53,511 nucleotides of DNA from Oscillospiraceae bacterium (GTDB lineage: Bacteria > Bacillota > Clostridia > Oscillospirales > Oscillospiraceae). The stretch lies in contig SVLH01000009.1 of NCBI GenBank assembly GCA_015068025.1, positions 1 through 53,511 on the forward strand, in the 5' to 3' direction. Made by a program: the position numbers and the translations under genes. The notes under the pieces were generated by a model. That model was not told where the DNA came from and did not search any database. It saw only the letters and a list, made by a program, of their open reading frames with translations. Positions 1 through 7,468 of the stretch are shown here, one piece after another (positions within the stretch are counted from its first letter, which is position 1; each line of letters starts with the position of its first letter).

Positions 1-333
1 GAAGTGACTCCTGTCGAATCTGGGTCTGAACCCGAGCCTGCGCCCGAACCCGCACCCGAGCCTGCGCCCGAACCCGAACCTGCACCCGAACCCGCACCCG
101 AACCCGCACCCGAACCCGAGCCTGCACCCGAACCCGCACCCAAGCAGGAAACCTCCCCTTCCGTTACCGTTCCGACGCCAGACTCGGCTTCCGACCGTTT
201 GGTATGGATCCCCGTCAACGGCGGCAAAAAATACCACAGCCACGCCGACTGCAGCAACATGATCGCCCCCATTCAGGATACCGTTGAATCCGCCCTCGCA
301 CAGGGCTTCACAGCCTGCAAGCGGTGCCACTGA
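1..333 (+). CDS. C-terminal part of a Pro/Glu-rich protein with a Cys-pair tail (5' incomplete)
   Basis: The frame is open from the first base, so the true start lies outside the window. The visible part begins with about 40 residues of repeated Glu-Pro-Ala-Pro units, a likely extended linker or wall-spanning stalk. It ends in a compact domain of about 45 residues with the pattern [16 protein letters not shown] and a terminal CKRCH. This tail, with two Cys pairs or a Cys/His set that could bind metal, is often found at the C-terminus of secreted clostridial nucleases and MBL-fold proteins. The enzymatic domain is missing here, so the function cannot be named. A terminator follows 18 bases after the stop. 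Confidence 0.7.
   Translation, partial: EVTPVESGSEPEPAPEPAPEPAPEPEPAPEPAPEPAPEPEPAPEPAPKQETSPSVTVPTPDSASDRLVWIPVNGGKKYHSHADCSNMIAPIQDTVESALAQGFTACKRCH
28..141 (+). repeat. Degenerate tandem repeat coding for (EPAPEP)n
   Basis: Hexamer-based repeats of the cccgaa, cccgca, cccgag and cctgcg type run without interruption and code for alternating Glu-Pro and Ala-Pro. Low-complexity repeats of this kind can change copy number by slippage. Confidence 0.75.
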
Positions 334-351
334 CCTGATCCGTATAAAAAA

Positions 352-378
352 GGAGATCGCCGTTGGCGATCTCCTTTT
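352..378. terminator. Bidirectional rho-independent terminator
   Basis: A perfect 10-bp stem (ggagatcgcc / ggcgatctcc) with a 3-base loop has T runs on the plus side and A runs on the other. It serves the truncated gene and cysS, which converge here. Confidence 0.85.
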
Positions 379-398
379 CTTCTGTTCTTCTTTCGGGT

Positions 399-1844
399 TT
401 ATGCGCGCTTCCAGGTGGCGCCGTCCTTGGTATCCACGATCTCGATGCCCTGCGCCTTCAGCTCGTCGCGGATGCGGTCGGCCTCGGCGAAGTTCTTGGC
501 ACGCTTGGCCTCGTAGCGGGCCATGACCAGTGCGTCGATGGCGGGATCGCCCTCGCCGGTGACGGTATAGCCGCTCTCGGTCTTGGCGGTCTGCTGGGCG
601 GAGAGCTCTGCGCGCTTGGCGGCGGCCTTTTCGATGAGGTTCAGGCTCAGCACCTTGTCAAAGTCGGCGATCAGCGCCAGCTTGGTGGCGTCGGTGGTCT
701 GTGCCTTGAGCACGTCGAAGATGGCGGTGACGCCCATAGAGGTGTTCAGGTCGTTGCCCATCTGCTGGAGGAACTTGGCCTTGTACTGGTCAAAAATCTC
801 CTGCTCCACTTCGCCCTCTTCCTTGAGGGTGGCAATGCGGGCGACGAGCTTATTAAAGGCGGCCACGGCGTTGTCCAGATTCTCCCAGGTGAACACCAGC
901 GCCTTGCGGTAGTGGCTCTGCAGGCAGAACCAGCGGTAGGCGATGGGATCGTAGCCCTTCTCCTCCAGCAGGGAGACGGTGAGGAACTCGCCCTTGGACT
1001 TGCTCATCTTGCCGTCGTTGGTGTTCAGGTGCGCCACGTGGAACCACTGCTTGCACCAGGGATGACCCAGAAACGCCTCGGACTGGGCGATCTCGTTGGT
1101 GTGGTGGGGGAAGGCGTTATCCACGCCGCCGCAGTGCAGGTCCAGATACTCGCCGTTGTGCTTGAGGGAGATGCCGGTGCACTCAATGTGCCAGCCGGGA
1201 TAGCCCACGCCCCAGGGGGAGTCCCACTTCAGGGCCTGATCCTCGAACTTGGACTTGGTGAACCACAGCACGAAGTCGTTCTTGTTGCGCTTGTTGGTGT
1301 CCTCCTCCACGCCCTCGCGGACGCCCACGGCCAGGTCTTCCTCGTTGTGATCGTTGAAGACATAGTAGCGATCCAGCTTGGAGGTGTCGAAATACACGTT
1401 GCCGCCGGCCACGTAGGCACGTTCGGTCTCCACCAGGCGGGAGACGATATTGATATAGTTGTCGATGCAGTTGGTGGCAGGCTCCACCACGTCGGGGGTC
1501 TTGATGTTCAGCTTGGCGCAGTCGGCGAAGAAGGCGTCGGTGTAGAACTTGGCGATGTCCATGACGGTCTTGTTCTCGCGCTTGGCGCCCTTGAGCATCT
1601 TGTCCTCGCCCTCGTCGGCGTCGCTCGTCAGATGCCCCACGTCGGTGATATTCATGACGCGGTTGACGTCATAGCCGGAATAGCGCAGAAACTTTTCCAG
1701 CACATCCTCCATGATATAGGAGCGCAGGTTGCCGATGTGGGCGAAGTGATACACGGTGGGGCCGCAGGTATACATCTCCACACGGCCGGGGGTATGGGTC
1801 TGGAATTCTTCCTTCTTATGGGTAGCAGAGTTGTACAGATACAT
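399..1844 (-). CDS. cysS: Cysteinyl-tRNA synthetase
   Basis: This class I aminoacyl-tRNA synthetase charges tRNA-Cys with cysteine in the cytoplasm. The 481-aa protein has the usual family length. Visible signatures are the HIGH-type motif FAHIGN at residues 34-39, the KMSKSKG loop near residue 268, and zinc ligands that select cysteine: Cys27 in TCGPTVY, the ECTG cysteine and HCGGVDNAFPHH. The C-terminal helical domain for tRNA recognition is complete. It lies 12 bases downstream of cysE in the same orientation, so the two are probably one T-box-controlled transcript that couples cysteine synthesis to charging. The start is the ATG preceded by a purine-rich site. Confidence 0.97.
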   Translation of the reverse strand: MYLYNSATHKKEEFQTHTPGRVEMYTCGPTVYHFAHIGNLRSYIMEDVLEKFLRYSGYDVNRVMNITDVGHLTSDADEGEDKMLKGAKRENKTVMDIAKFYTDAFFADCAKLNIKTPDVVEPATNCIDNYINIVSRLVETERAYVAGGNVYFDTSKLDRYYVFNDHNEEDLAVGVREGVEEDTNKRNKNDFVLWFTKSKFEDQALKWDSPWGVGYPGWHIECTGISLKHNGEYLDLHCGGVDNAFPHHTNEIAQSEAFLGHPWCKQWFHVAHLNTNDGKMSKSKGEFLTVSLLEEKGYDPIAYRWFCLQSHYRKALVFTWENLDNAVAAFNKLVARIATLKEEGEVEQEIFDQYKAKFLQQMGNDLNTSMGVTAIFDVLKAQTTDATKLALIADFDKVLSLNLIEKAAAKRAELSAQQTAKTESGYTVTGEGDPAIDALVMARYEAKRAKNFAEADRIRDELKAQGIEIVDTKDGATWKRA

Positions 1845-1856
1845 AATCCTTCTCCT

Positions 1857-2546
1857 TTATTCTTCCACTTCGGCAGAGGGCTTGCTCTGCCCGTTGTTTT
1901 TCATATAATGCTCATCCAGCAGCTTTTCCACCAGCTCCAGCCGGGAGGAAACCGCCGCCAGCCGTTCCAGCACGGGGTCTTTCACGTTGATCTGATCCAC
2001 ATCGTCGGCGTAGTGGGTGGTCTTGCCTGCAATGCGGACGATCTGCGCCGGGATGCCCACGGCGGTGGCATCCTCGGGCACTTCCCGCAGCACCACGGCG
2101 TTGGAGGCGATGCGGGCGTTGTCGCCCACCTTGAAGGGGCCCAGCACCTTGGCGCCGCTGGAGATCATCACGTTGTTTCCGATGGTGGGGTGGCGCTTGC
2201 CCTGATCTTTACCGGTACCGCCCAGGGTGACGCCGTGGTAGATCAGGCAGTCGTCGCCAATCTCCGCCGTTTCGCCGATGACGATGCCCATGCCGTGGTC
2301 GATGACCAGACGGCGGCCGATGGTGGCGCCGGGGTGGATCTCGATCCCCGTCCAGAAGCGGCTCCACTGGGAGATGCAGCGGGCGAGAAATTTCAGATTG
2401 TGTTTGTGGCACCAGTGTGCCATGCGATGATACAGCACGGCGTGGACGCCGGGATAGAGGAGAAAGATCTCCACTTTGCTGCGCGCCGCCGGGTCGCGGC
2501 GCTGATAGGCGGACAACAGTTCGCCCAGTTGAGATTGCTTTTTCAT
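1857..2546 (-). CDS. cysE: Serine O-acetyltransferase
   Basis: The enzyme transfers acetyl from acetyl-CoA to L-serine, giving O-acetylserine, the first committed step of cysteine synthesis. The predicted 229-aa protein has an N-terminal helical segment and a C-terminal left-handed beta-helix of hexapeptide repeats (GIVIGETAEIG, YHGVTLGGTG, RHPTIGNNV). The conserved DHGMG and HGVTLGG segments of the family are present. I chose the ATG at 2546 because AAGGAG lies just upstream and the T-box terminator ends before it. A longer reading frame would run into the leader RNA. First gene of the cysE-cysS operon. Confidence 0.95.
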   Translation of the reverse strand: MKKQSQLGELLSAYQRRDPAARSKVEIFLLYPGVHAVLYHRMAHWCHKHNLKFLARCISQWSRFWTGIEIHPGATIGRRLVIDHGMGIVIGETAEIGDDCLIYHGVTLGGTGKDQGKRHPTIGNNVMISSGAKVLGPFKVGDNARIASNAVVLREVPEDATAVGIPAQIVRIAGKTTHYADDVDQINVKDPVLERLAAVSSRLELVEKLLDEHYMKNNGQSKPSAEVEE

Positions 2547-2576
2547 AAAAAACTCCTTGTGTCGGTACAGGGGATA

Positions 2577-2803
2577 AAAAAATCCCCTCGTACCAAAAGT
2601 ACGAGAGGCGACGAATCGCGGTTCCACTCTCTTTTATCACTCAAGGAGGCCCTTGACGCAGGCCGGACGGAGGGCTTCCACATCCCCCGCGCTCCCGGGC
2701 GCACTTCGCAGCTTCCGACGCAGGCGCGCTTGCAGCCGGTGACGCGCCCTCTCTGTCCGTTGGGTGAGCTGTTACTCTTCCCGATCATCACGCTATGAAA
2801 TTA
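2577..2803 (-). promoter_or_regulatory. T-box leader specific for tRNA-Cys
   Basis: The transcript carries the T-box core TGGAACCGCG (plus-strand 2617-2626), followed by a 10-bp terminator hairpin (arms 2584-2593 and 2599-2608) with a U run. Upstream is a Stem I-like region with an AGAGAG stretch and complementary GGCGCG/CGCGCC arms. A UGC triplet preceded by GAAG (2703-2701) is the likely specifier codon. The variable T-box base is A, which would pair with the U73 discriminator of tRNA-Cys. By the known T-box mechanism, uncharged tRNA-Cys would stabilise the antiterminator and allow cysE-cysS transcription. The exact specifier position is my inference; a second UGC lies close by. Confidence 0.9.
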
Positions 2804-2810
2804 CCATAGT

Positions 2811-2839
2811 ATATTATCAGGAATTGCAGAGGGTGTCAA
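2811..2839 (-). promoter_or_regulatory. Sigma-A promoter of the cysE-cysS T-box transcript
   Basis: TTGACA (2839-2834) and TAATAT (2816-2811) are separated by 17 bases. The -35 element overlaps the stop codon of the small gene upstream. Confidence 0.9.
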
Positions 2840-3051
2840 GAAAATTCCCTTAAGTGGGCCAGCTCATCCACGGCGGACATTCCGTCTATGTAAAGCTCCT
2901 CCGCTGTTTCCAGCGAGCGCAGGAGGGTCTTTTTGGCGTCCCAGACGTTTCCCTGCTCCAGCAGCGTCAGCGCATCGTCCATGCCGCCGCAGAGGGTGGC
3001 GTACATCTGTTTTAAAACGTCCATATCTTCCATTTCGTTGATTTTTTTCAT
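2836..3051 (-). CDS. Small acidic helical protein of unknown function
   Basis: I do not recognise this 71-aa protein. It is predicted to be mostly alpha-helical and acidic, with no membrane segment and no catalytic motif. The ATG at 3051 was chosen because GGGGGTG stands just upstream; an in-frame GTG at 3066 would lie inside that site. It is transcribed divergently from a ribbon-helix-helix regulator, and an inverted repeat in the shared upstream region suggests the pair is co-regulated. Its stop overlaps the -35 box of the cysE promoter. A partner or effector of the regulator is possible but unproven. Confidence 0.6.
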   Translation of the reverse strand: MKKINEMEDMDVLKQMYATLCGGMDDALTLLEQGNVWDAKKTLLRSLETAEELYIDGMSAVDELAHLREFS

Positions 3052-3071
3052 ATTCTTCACCCCCACATAGG

Positions 3072-3098
3072 CTATTAGTTTATACTAGTTTCTAATAG
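3072..3098. promoter_or_regulatory. Inverted repeat in a divergent promoter region (putative RHH operator)
   Basis: ctattag (3072-3078) and ctaatag (3092-3098) are perfect inverted copies around a central actagt palindrome. They lie between two divergent small genes, one encoding a ribbon-helix-helix protein, and overlap a possible minus-strand promoter (TTGATT with TATAAA or TAAACT). Binding by that protein is inferred. Confidence 0.5.
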
Positions 3099-3159
3099 TA
3101 ATCAACATTTTTTCACAAAATATGATAAATTGTGCTTGAAATTGTTGCGGGGTGATGAA

Positions 3160-3321
3160 ATGAAGCCAATGAAGCCGAAAAAAGTAAATGTAAGTCTGTC
3201 TTTGGACAACGATATTGTAGAACGGCTCCGCACTCTTGCCGAGGAGGATGACCGCCCGCTGTCCTCCTGCATCAACCTGATTTTGCGGGACTATCTCCGC
3301 AATCTGGACGCAAAAAAGTAA
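3160..3321 (+). CDS. Ribbon-helix-helix (Arc/CopG-type) DNA-binding protein
   Basis: The 53-aa protein has the ribbon-helix-helix layout. A short basic start leads into the strand KVNVSLSLD, then helix A (NDIVERLRTLAEE), a turn with S-S-C, and helix B (INLILRDYLRNL). Such proteins bind DNA as dimers through the paired beta strands and often repress their own promoter. The ATG at 3160 follows GGGGTGAT at good spacing; an upstream TTG in frame would precede that site. It stands alone on this strand before a terminator and is divergent from the unknown 71-aa gene. An antitoxin role is conceivable, but no toxin is recognised. Confidence 0.8.
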   Translation: MKPMKPKKVNVSLSLDNDIVERLRTLAEEDDRPLSSCINLILRDYLRNLDAKK

Positions 3322-3346
3322 GACCTGCTTTCCGCAGGTCTTTTCT
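3320..3346 (+). terminator. Terminator of the RHH gene
   Basis: aagacctgc / gcaggtctt form a 9-bp stem around a 5-base loop, followed by T-rich sequence. Confidence 0.85.
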
Positions 3347-3358
3347 TTTTCCCCGGCG

Positions 3359-3387
3359 TTTACAACGCCCGCGCTTTCCGCTATAAT
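3359..3387 (+). promoter_or_regulatory. Sigma-A promoter of the GNAT gene
   Basis: TTTACA (3359-3364), a 17-base spacer and a consensus TATAAT (3382-3387). Confidence 0.88.
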
Positions 3388-3427
3388 GGAGCGAAAACAC
3401 AGTCGAAAACAAGTAAGGAGCATCTCT

Positions 3428-3940
3428 ATGGAATTCAAACTTGCGCAGGCGGAGCATCTGGGCGCGCTCTGGCGCATTACCGAAGAAGCCAAAGCACAGC
3501 TGCGGCGGCTGGGTCTGGATCAGTGGCAGCGGGGCTATCCCTCCCGGGAGGATTGGATAACGGACATCGCCGCCGGGCGGATCTGGATGGCCGTGGAACA
3601 GGATGAGATCCTGGGCGCCTTCCTCTTTCAGACCACACCGGACCCGTCCTACCACGAGATCGACGGCGCGTGGCTCTCCGACGCACCCTACGCCGCCATC
3701 CACCGGGTCTGCGTGTCCGACGCCAGCAAGGGAAAGGGCGTGGCGGGGCAGATGTTCCAAAAGGGCTTTGAGATGGCCCGGGCGCTGGGATGCGCCTCCG
3801 TCCGCATCGACACCCACGAGGGCAATCTCCCCATGCAGAGCGCCCTGAAAAAGGCCGGCTTCCGGCGCTGCGGCATCATCACCCTGCGGGGCGGCTGCGA
3901 GGACGGAAACCCCCGCGTGGCCTTTGAACACATCCTGTAA
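3428..3940 (+). CDS. GNAT family N-acetyltransferase
   Basis: The 170-aa protein fits the single-domain GNAT fold, which moves acetyl from acetyl-CoA to an amine. The strand before motif A reads AIHRVCVSD. It is followed by the pyrophosphate loop ASKGKGVAGQMF (family pattern Q/RxxGxG/A) and the motif B region around GNLPMQSALKKAGF. The acceptor cannot be deduced. The start at 3428 follows AAGGAG, and the earlier in-frame ATG lies inside the promoter -10. It is a single-gene unit with its own promoter and a strong terminator. Confidence 0.88.
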   Translation: MEFKLAQAEHLGALWRITEEAKAQLRRLGLDQWQRGYPSREDWITDIAAGRIWMAVEQDEILGAFLFQTTPDPSYHEIDGAWLSDAPYAAIHRVCVSDASKGKGVAGQMFQKGFEMARALGCASVRIDTHEGNLPMQSALKKAGFRRCGIITLRGGCEDGNPRVAFEHIL

Positions 3941-3951
3941 CGCAACAAGAA

Positions 3952-3987
3952 ACGACCCGAAGGAGCCAAGCCTTCGGGTCGTTTTTC
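3952..3987. terminator. Bidirectional terminator between GNAT and sbcD-like genes
   Basis: A 12-bp perfect stem (acgacccgaagg / ccttcgggtcgt) with a 7-base loop is followed by TTTTTC. It sits between convergent genes. Confidence 0.9.
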
Positions 3988-3999
3988 TGTATTTTTTCG

Positions 4000-5091
4000 T
4001 CAGACCAGATCTCTGTGATCCAGCGCTGCCAGTCCAAACCGGACGGCGCGGGTGATGGTCTCCCGCTCCTCCTCGGTGGCGGCCGCCTGCCAGCGTCCGC
4101 GCAGCTCCCGCAGGAATTCGCCCCGCAGGGAGTCCTCCGCCGCCCGCGCCCAGATGTCCTCCGCGATGCGGGTGTGGTCGCGGATCTCCAGCGCAAAGAA
4201 CCGGTCTGCCAGCGTCTCCTGCAAGGCGGCGGTGTCCACGCCGCTCTCCCCGGTCTCGCCGGTGAGCAGGATGCGGTAGAGGTGCCGCGTGGTCTCCGCG
4301 GGCAGCGCCTCCTCGATGGCGGCGCGGGGCGATTTGCCCGTCACGTCCACCTGCAAAATTTCATACCGCCGCCGGGCGAAGGGCACAAAGGTCAGGGAGA
4401 TTTTTCCGTCATCGGCGATCACACCCTCGTAGAAGCCCTTCTCGCCCAGTTCGTCAAAGCCGCGGCCTTCCAGACAGCCCGGCCACGCGCACAGCGTTTT
4501 GCCAAAGCGCAGCGGCTCCGTCCGCTTGTGGATATGCCCCATGGCCAGATAATCCAGACCGCTGGCAGCCGCCTCCTCACGGCGCACCGGCCCATAGCGC
4601 TTCTCCGCCGGGTCGATCTCTCCGTGGAGCAGACCGATGTGGACGCGGCCATCCGCGGGCGCAGCGAAGCCCGCAAGGAAGCTCTCCGCCTGCTCCGTGC
4701 CGGTGAAGGCCGCGCCATGAACGGTGACGTTCCACGCCGGCAGCCCCACCGCTTCCAGTTCGGCGGTCCTGAAAATATGCACGTTTTCCGGCCACGCCAC
4801 CGTCTGCCAGGACGGGCCGTACCAGTCGTGGTTGCCGGGGGCGATAAACACCTGCGCCTCCATCTGCCCCAGCGCCTCTGCCAGCTGCTCCTTCGTCTCC
4901 CGGAAGGCAGAGCCGGAGTCAAACAGGTCGCCCGCCAGCAGTACCAGCTGCGCGCCGGTTCGGTTTACATAATTCGACAACTGGGCCACCAGTTCCCGGC
5001 TTTCACGGCGGCGGGCGGCAGCCTGCTGGGGCGTCAGCGCGCCGAAGGCGCTGTCCAGATGAAAATCCGCAGCATGGATGAATTTGAGCAT
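4000..5091 (-). CDS. SbcD/YhaO-like DNA repair metallophosphoesterase
   Basis: This 363-aa protein has the calcineurin-like phosphoesterase core of the SbcD/Mre11 family. Metal-binding motifs are FIHAADFHLDS near the N-terminus, LAGDLFD, APGNHDWYG, LLHGE and GHIHKR. A C-terminal segment of about 120 residues resembles the capping region. Relatives act as Mn-dependent nucleases on DNA ends, usually with an SbcC ATPase. No sbcC-like gene follows, and a terminator comes directly after the stop. The ATG at 5091 was chosen for the GGGAGG site and for the conserved MLKFIHAADFH start. It is the third gene behind ymdB and a YbaK-like gene. Confidence 0.85.
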   Translation of the reverse strand: MLKFIHAADFHLDSAFGALTPQQAAARRRESRELVAQLSNYVNRTGAQLVLLAGDLFDSGSAFRETKEQLAEALGQMEAQVFIAPGNHDWYGPSWQTVAWPENVHIFRTAELEAVGLPAWNVTVHGAAFTGTEQAESFLAGFAAPADGRVHIGLLHGEIDPAEKRYGPVRREEAAASGLDYLAMGHIHKRTEPLRFGKTLCAWPGCLEGRGFDELGEKGFYEGVIADDGKISLTFVPFARRRYEILQVDVTGKSPRAAIEEALPAETTRHLYRILLTGETGESGVDTAALQETLADRFFALEIRDHTRIAEDIWARAAEDSLRGEFLRELRGRWQAAATEEERETITRAVRFGLAALDHRDLV

Positions 5092-5113
5092 AGCAGCGCC
5101 TCCCTTCTTTGAA

Positions 5114-5602
5114 TCAAACGGTCTCGTCTTCTCTCCAGCCCTTGCACACATCGACCCACTCCACGAAGTTGGAGGAATACTTCTCCATTTCTTCGCAGGT
5201 CATTTCGATGGCGCTGTTGCTGCTGCCGGCGGCGGGGAACACCGTCTCAAACCGCCGCAGGGAAACGTCCAGATAGGTCTTTACGTTCTCCGGCAGGGCG
5301 AAGGAACACACGCCGCCGGGATCGTGACCCACCATTTCGTGGGCCTCCTCGAAGGTGAGCATTTTCGCCTTGGTATGGAAGTGCCCCTTGTAGCGGCTGT
5401 TATCCACACGGGCGTCGCCGGCCATGACAATGATGATGGGCTGCTCGTCCACCTTGAAGCTCATGGACTTGGCGATCCGCGCGCCTTCCACGCCCACAGC
5501 CACCGCCGCCAGTTCCACCGTGGCGGAGGAAACATCAAATTCCCGGATACGGTCGGCAATGCCGAAGCCTTCAAAGTAAGCGCGTACTTTTGCGATAGAC
5601 AT
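5114..5602 (-). CDS. YbaK/EbsC (ProX-type) aminoacyl-tRNA editing domain protein
   Basis: The 162-aa protein is a stand-alone member of the YbaK/ProRS-INS superfamily, which removes wrongly attached amino acids from tRNA, typically Cys or Ala from tRNA-Pro. Supporting features are the conserved KSMSFKVDEQPIIIVMAGDARVDN stretch, read here as its sub-motifs KSMSF and VMAGDARVD, then KMLTFEEAHEMVGHDPGG and VCSFALPENV. The substrate within the family is not decided by sequence alone. The ATG at 5602 is supported by AGGTACC-rich upstream sequence and by the family start. It lies 26 bases after ymdB and 22 before the sbcD-like gene. Confidence 0.85.
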   Translation of the reverse strand: MSIAKVRAYFEGFGIADRIREFDVSSATVELAAVAVGVEGARIAKSMSFKVDEQPIIIVMAGDARVDNSRYKGHFHTKAKMLTFEEAHEMVGHDPGGVCSFALPENVKTYLDVSLRRFETVFPAAGSSNSAIEMTCEEMEKYSSNFVEWVDVCKGWREDETV

Positions 5603-5628
5603 GTCAGGTACCTCTTTCTCTCTTGATC

Positions 5629-6402
5629 TCAACGAATATCCACCCGCTCCACCGCGGTGCAGCGTCCGCTTTCGGTGTCTACGGTAAACACGGCGCCCTG
5701 CATCTTGCAGGGGCCCTGCGCACTCTTGTAGCGCCCGGGCAGGCCGCCCAGAAAGTTCTCCACGCTCTGCCACGGCTCGATGCCCAGCACCGACTCGATG
5801 GCGCCGGTCATGCCCAGATCGGTGAGGTAGCCCGTCCCCTTGGGACAGACCCGCTCGTCTGCGGTGGGCACGTGAGTGTGGGTGCCCCAGAGGGCCGAAA
5901 CCCGCCCATCCAGATAGTAACTCATCGCCAGCTTCTCGCTGGTGGCCTGGGCGTGGAAGTCCACGAGCGTTATGTCAACCTTCTCCTTTGCCAGCAGACC
6001 GTCTGCCGTGGTGAAGGGGTCAGCGGCCTTCCAGTCCAGATCACAGCGGCCGATGAGATCCATCACCCGGACGGACACGCCGTTGACGTCGTACACGCCG
6101 CAACCGCGCCCCGGCGCCCGGGGCGACAGGTTCGCCGGACGCAGAAGCCAGGAGACCTCGTCCATCAGTCCGCAAAGCTGCATCTTGCCGAAGGCGTGGT
6201 TGCCCAGCGTCACCACGTCGGCACCGGCATCGTAGATCCGCCACGCCTGTTCCGGCGTCAGTCCCACCTCGGAGGCGTTTTCGCCGTTGACCACCGTGAA
6301 GGAAATGTTTTTCAGTTTTTTCAGGCTCCGCAGGTGTTTTTCCAGATGCCGCAGCCCCGGTTCACCCACCACATCGCCCACGGCCAGAATCGAGAAAAGC
6401 AT
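5629..6402 (-). CDS. ymdB: YmdB-family metallophosphoesterase (2',3'-cyclic nucleotide phosphodiesterase type)
   Basis: The 257-aa protein matches the TIGR00282/YmdB family. Motifs in order are VGDVVGEPGL, VVNGENASE, VTLGNHAFG, VDFHAQATSEK and GTHTHVPTADE, which supply the dimetal ligands. In Bacillus the family member hydrolyses 2',3'-cAMP and influences biofilm and motility decisions; that role is not shown here. The start at 6402 was chosen because GGAGGAGG stands directly upstream. It is first in a three-gene minus-strand operon with a good promoter and is divergent from a LysR gene. Confidence 0.9.
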   Translation of the reverse strand: MLFSILAVGDVVGEPGLRHLEKHLRSLKKLKNISFTVVNGENASEVGLTPEQAWRIYDAGADVVTLGNHAFGKMQLCGLMDEVSWLLRPANLSPRAPGRGCGVYDVNGVSVRVMDLIGRCDLDWKAADPFTTADGLLAKEKVDITLVDFHAQATSEKLAMSYYLDGRVSALWGTHTHVPTADERVCPKGTGYLTDLGMTGAIESVLGIEPWQSVENFLGGLPGRYKSAQGPCKMQGAVFTVDTESGRCTAVERVDIR

Positions 6403-6443
6403 AGAATCCTCCTCCACCGACAAAAATCACATATATTGTGTCT

Positions 6444-6472
6444 ATTGTATCACGCGGTCTCTTTGCCCGCAA
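6444..6472 (-). promoter_or_regulatory. Promoter of the ymdB operon
   Basis: TTGCGG (6472-6467), 17 bases, TACAAT (6449-6444). Confidence 0.78.
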
Positions 6473-6479
6473 GTCACCA

Positions 6480-6508
6480 TTGCGTTTTTCCCATTTTTCG
6501 CTTATAAT
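6480..6508 (+). promoter_or_regulatory. Promoter of the LysR gene
   Basis: TTGCGT (6480-6485), 17 bases, TATAAT (6503-6508). It lies back to back with the ymdB promoter, with only about 8 bases between the -35 boxes. Confidence 0.8.
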
Positions 6509-6550
6509 ACACGATGTAACGATAAGAATTCCTAATTACGGAGGCGCTTT

Positions 6551-7438
6551 ATGTCTGTAAAACTGGAACTGTACCGGGTATTCAAGGAAGTGGCCGAGGC
6601 GGGGAACATCTCCGAGGCGGCGAAAAAACTGTATATCTCCCAGTCGGCGGTGAGCCAGTCCATCAAGCAGCTGGAAAGCTCCCTGCAGGCACGGCTGTTT
6701 GCCCGCAGTCCCCGGGGCGTGACCCTCACCAGCGAGGGGCAGATGCTCTATCAGTACGTCCGCAGCGCGCTGGGGCTTCTGGCCACCGGCGAGGATAAGC
6801 TTTCCCAGGCGCAGCAGCTGCTGCTGGGTACGCTGACCATCGGCGCCAGCGACACCGTGACCAGCTTCTTCCTCACGCCCTATCTGGACGCCTTCCACCG
6901 CCTGCACCCCGGCATCCGGCTGAAGATCGTCAGCGGCCGCAGCGCCAAGGTATTAAGTCTGCTGCGCTCCGGCGCGGTGGATATCGCGTTTGCCTCCTCC
7001 CCCGCCGACGCCAATCTGGACACCTGGCCCTGCTTTGCCACCCATTCCGTGTTCGTGGCGGGCCGGGACTACGCCTGCGACTTCGACCATGTATACACCC
7101 GGCAGGAGATCGCGGACTTCCCCCTGATCCTGCTGGAGCGCAAGGCCAGCAGCCGGCTGTTTCTGGAGCATGAGTTTCTCAAAAGCGGCGTTTCCCTCAC
7201 GCCGGAGATCGAGCTGTCCTCCCGGAGTTTGCTGGTGTCTCTGGCCAGCATCGGGCTGGGCGTGGCCGGCGTGACGGAGGAGTTCGTCCGCAAAGAGCTG
7301 GACGCCGGCGACATCCGGGAGCTGAAAACCGACTTTGCCATCCCGGCGCGCAGCGTGGATATGTGCACCCTGCGGGACGTCCACCCCACAGCCGCCGCCT
7401 CTGCCTTCATGGAGATGATCCGGAAAGAGAACGCATAA
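6551..7438 (+). CDS. LysR family transcriptional regulator
   Basis: The 295-aa protein has the full LysR length. An N-terminal winged helix-turn-helix (residues 1-60, with ISEAAKKLYISQSAVSQSIKQLE as recognition region) is followed by a linker helix and a periplasmic-binding-like effector domain from about residue 90. The family binds a small co-inducer and often regulates a divergent neighbour, which here would be the ymdB operon; that target is a guess. The ATG at 6551 follows GGAGGCG. The effector cannot be predicted. Confidence 0.92.
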   Translation: MSVKLELYRVFKEVAEAGNISEAAKKLYISQSAVSQSIKQLESSLQARLFARSPRGVTLTSEGQMLYQYVRSALGLLATGEDKLSQAQQLLLGTLTIGASDTVTSFFLTPYLDAFHRLHPGIRLKIVSGRSAKVLSLLRSGAVDIAFASSPADANLDTWPCFATHSVFVAGRDYACDFDHVYTRQEIADFPLILLERKASSRLFLEHEFLKSGVSLTPEIELSSRSLLVSLASIGLGVAGVTEEFVRKELDAGDIRELKTDFAIPARSVDMCTLRDVHPTAAASAFMEMIRKENA

Positions 7439-7468
7439 AAAAAGAACCGCTGCGCTGCAGCGGTTCTT
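7436..7468. terminator. Terminator between convergent lysR and xre genes
   Basis: aagaaccgctg (7442-7452) and cagcggttctt (7458-7468) form an 11-bp stem. The U run is clear for the minus strand (plus-strand A run 7436-7443), so it best terminates the xre gene. The plus-strand tract is weaker. Confidence 0.75.

Noticed and set aside
363-2798. 811-aa plus-strand reading frame across cysS and cysE
   Set aside because: It is antisense to two clear genes and to the T-box, and has no recognisable domain; GC-rich codon bias keeps the opposite frame open.
3160-3321. RHH gene considered as the antitoxin of a toxin-antitoxin pair
   Set aside because: The neighbour is divergent rather than in the same operon and matches no known toxin; only a regulatory pair can be supported.
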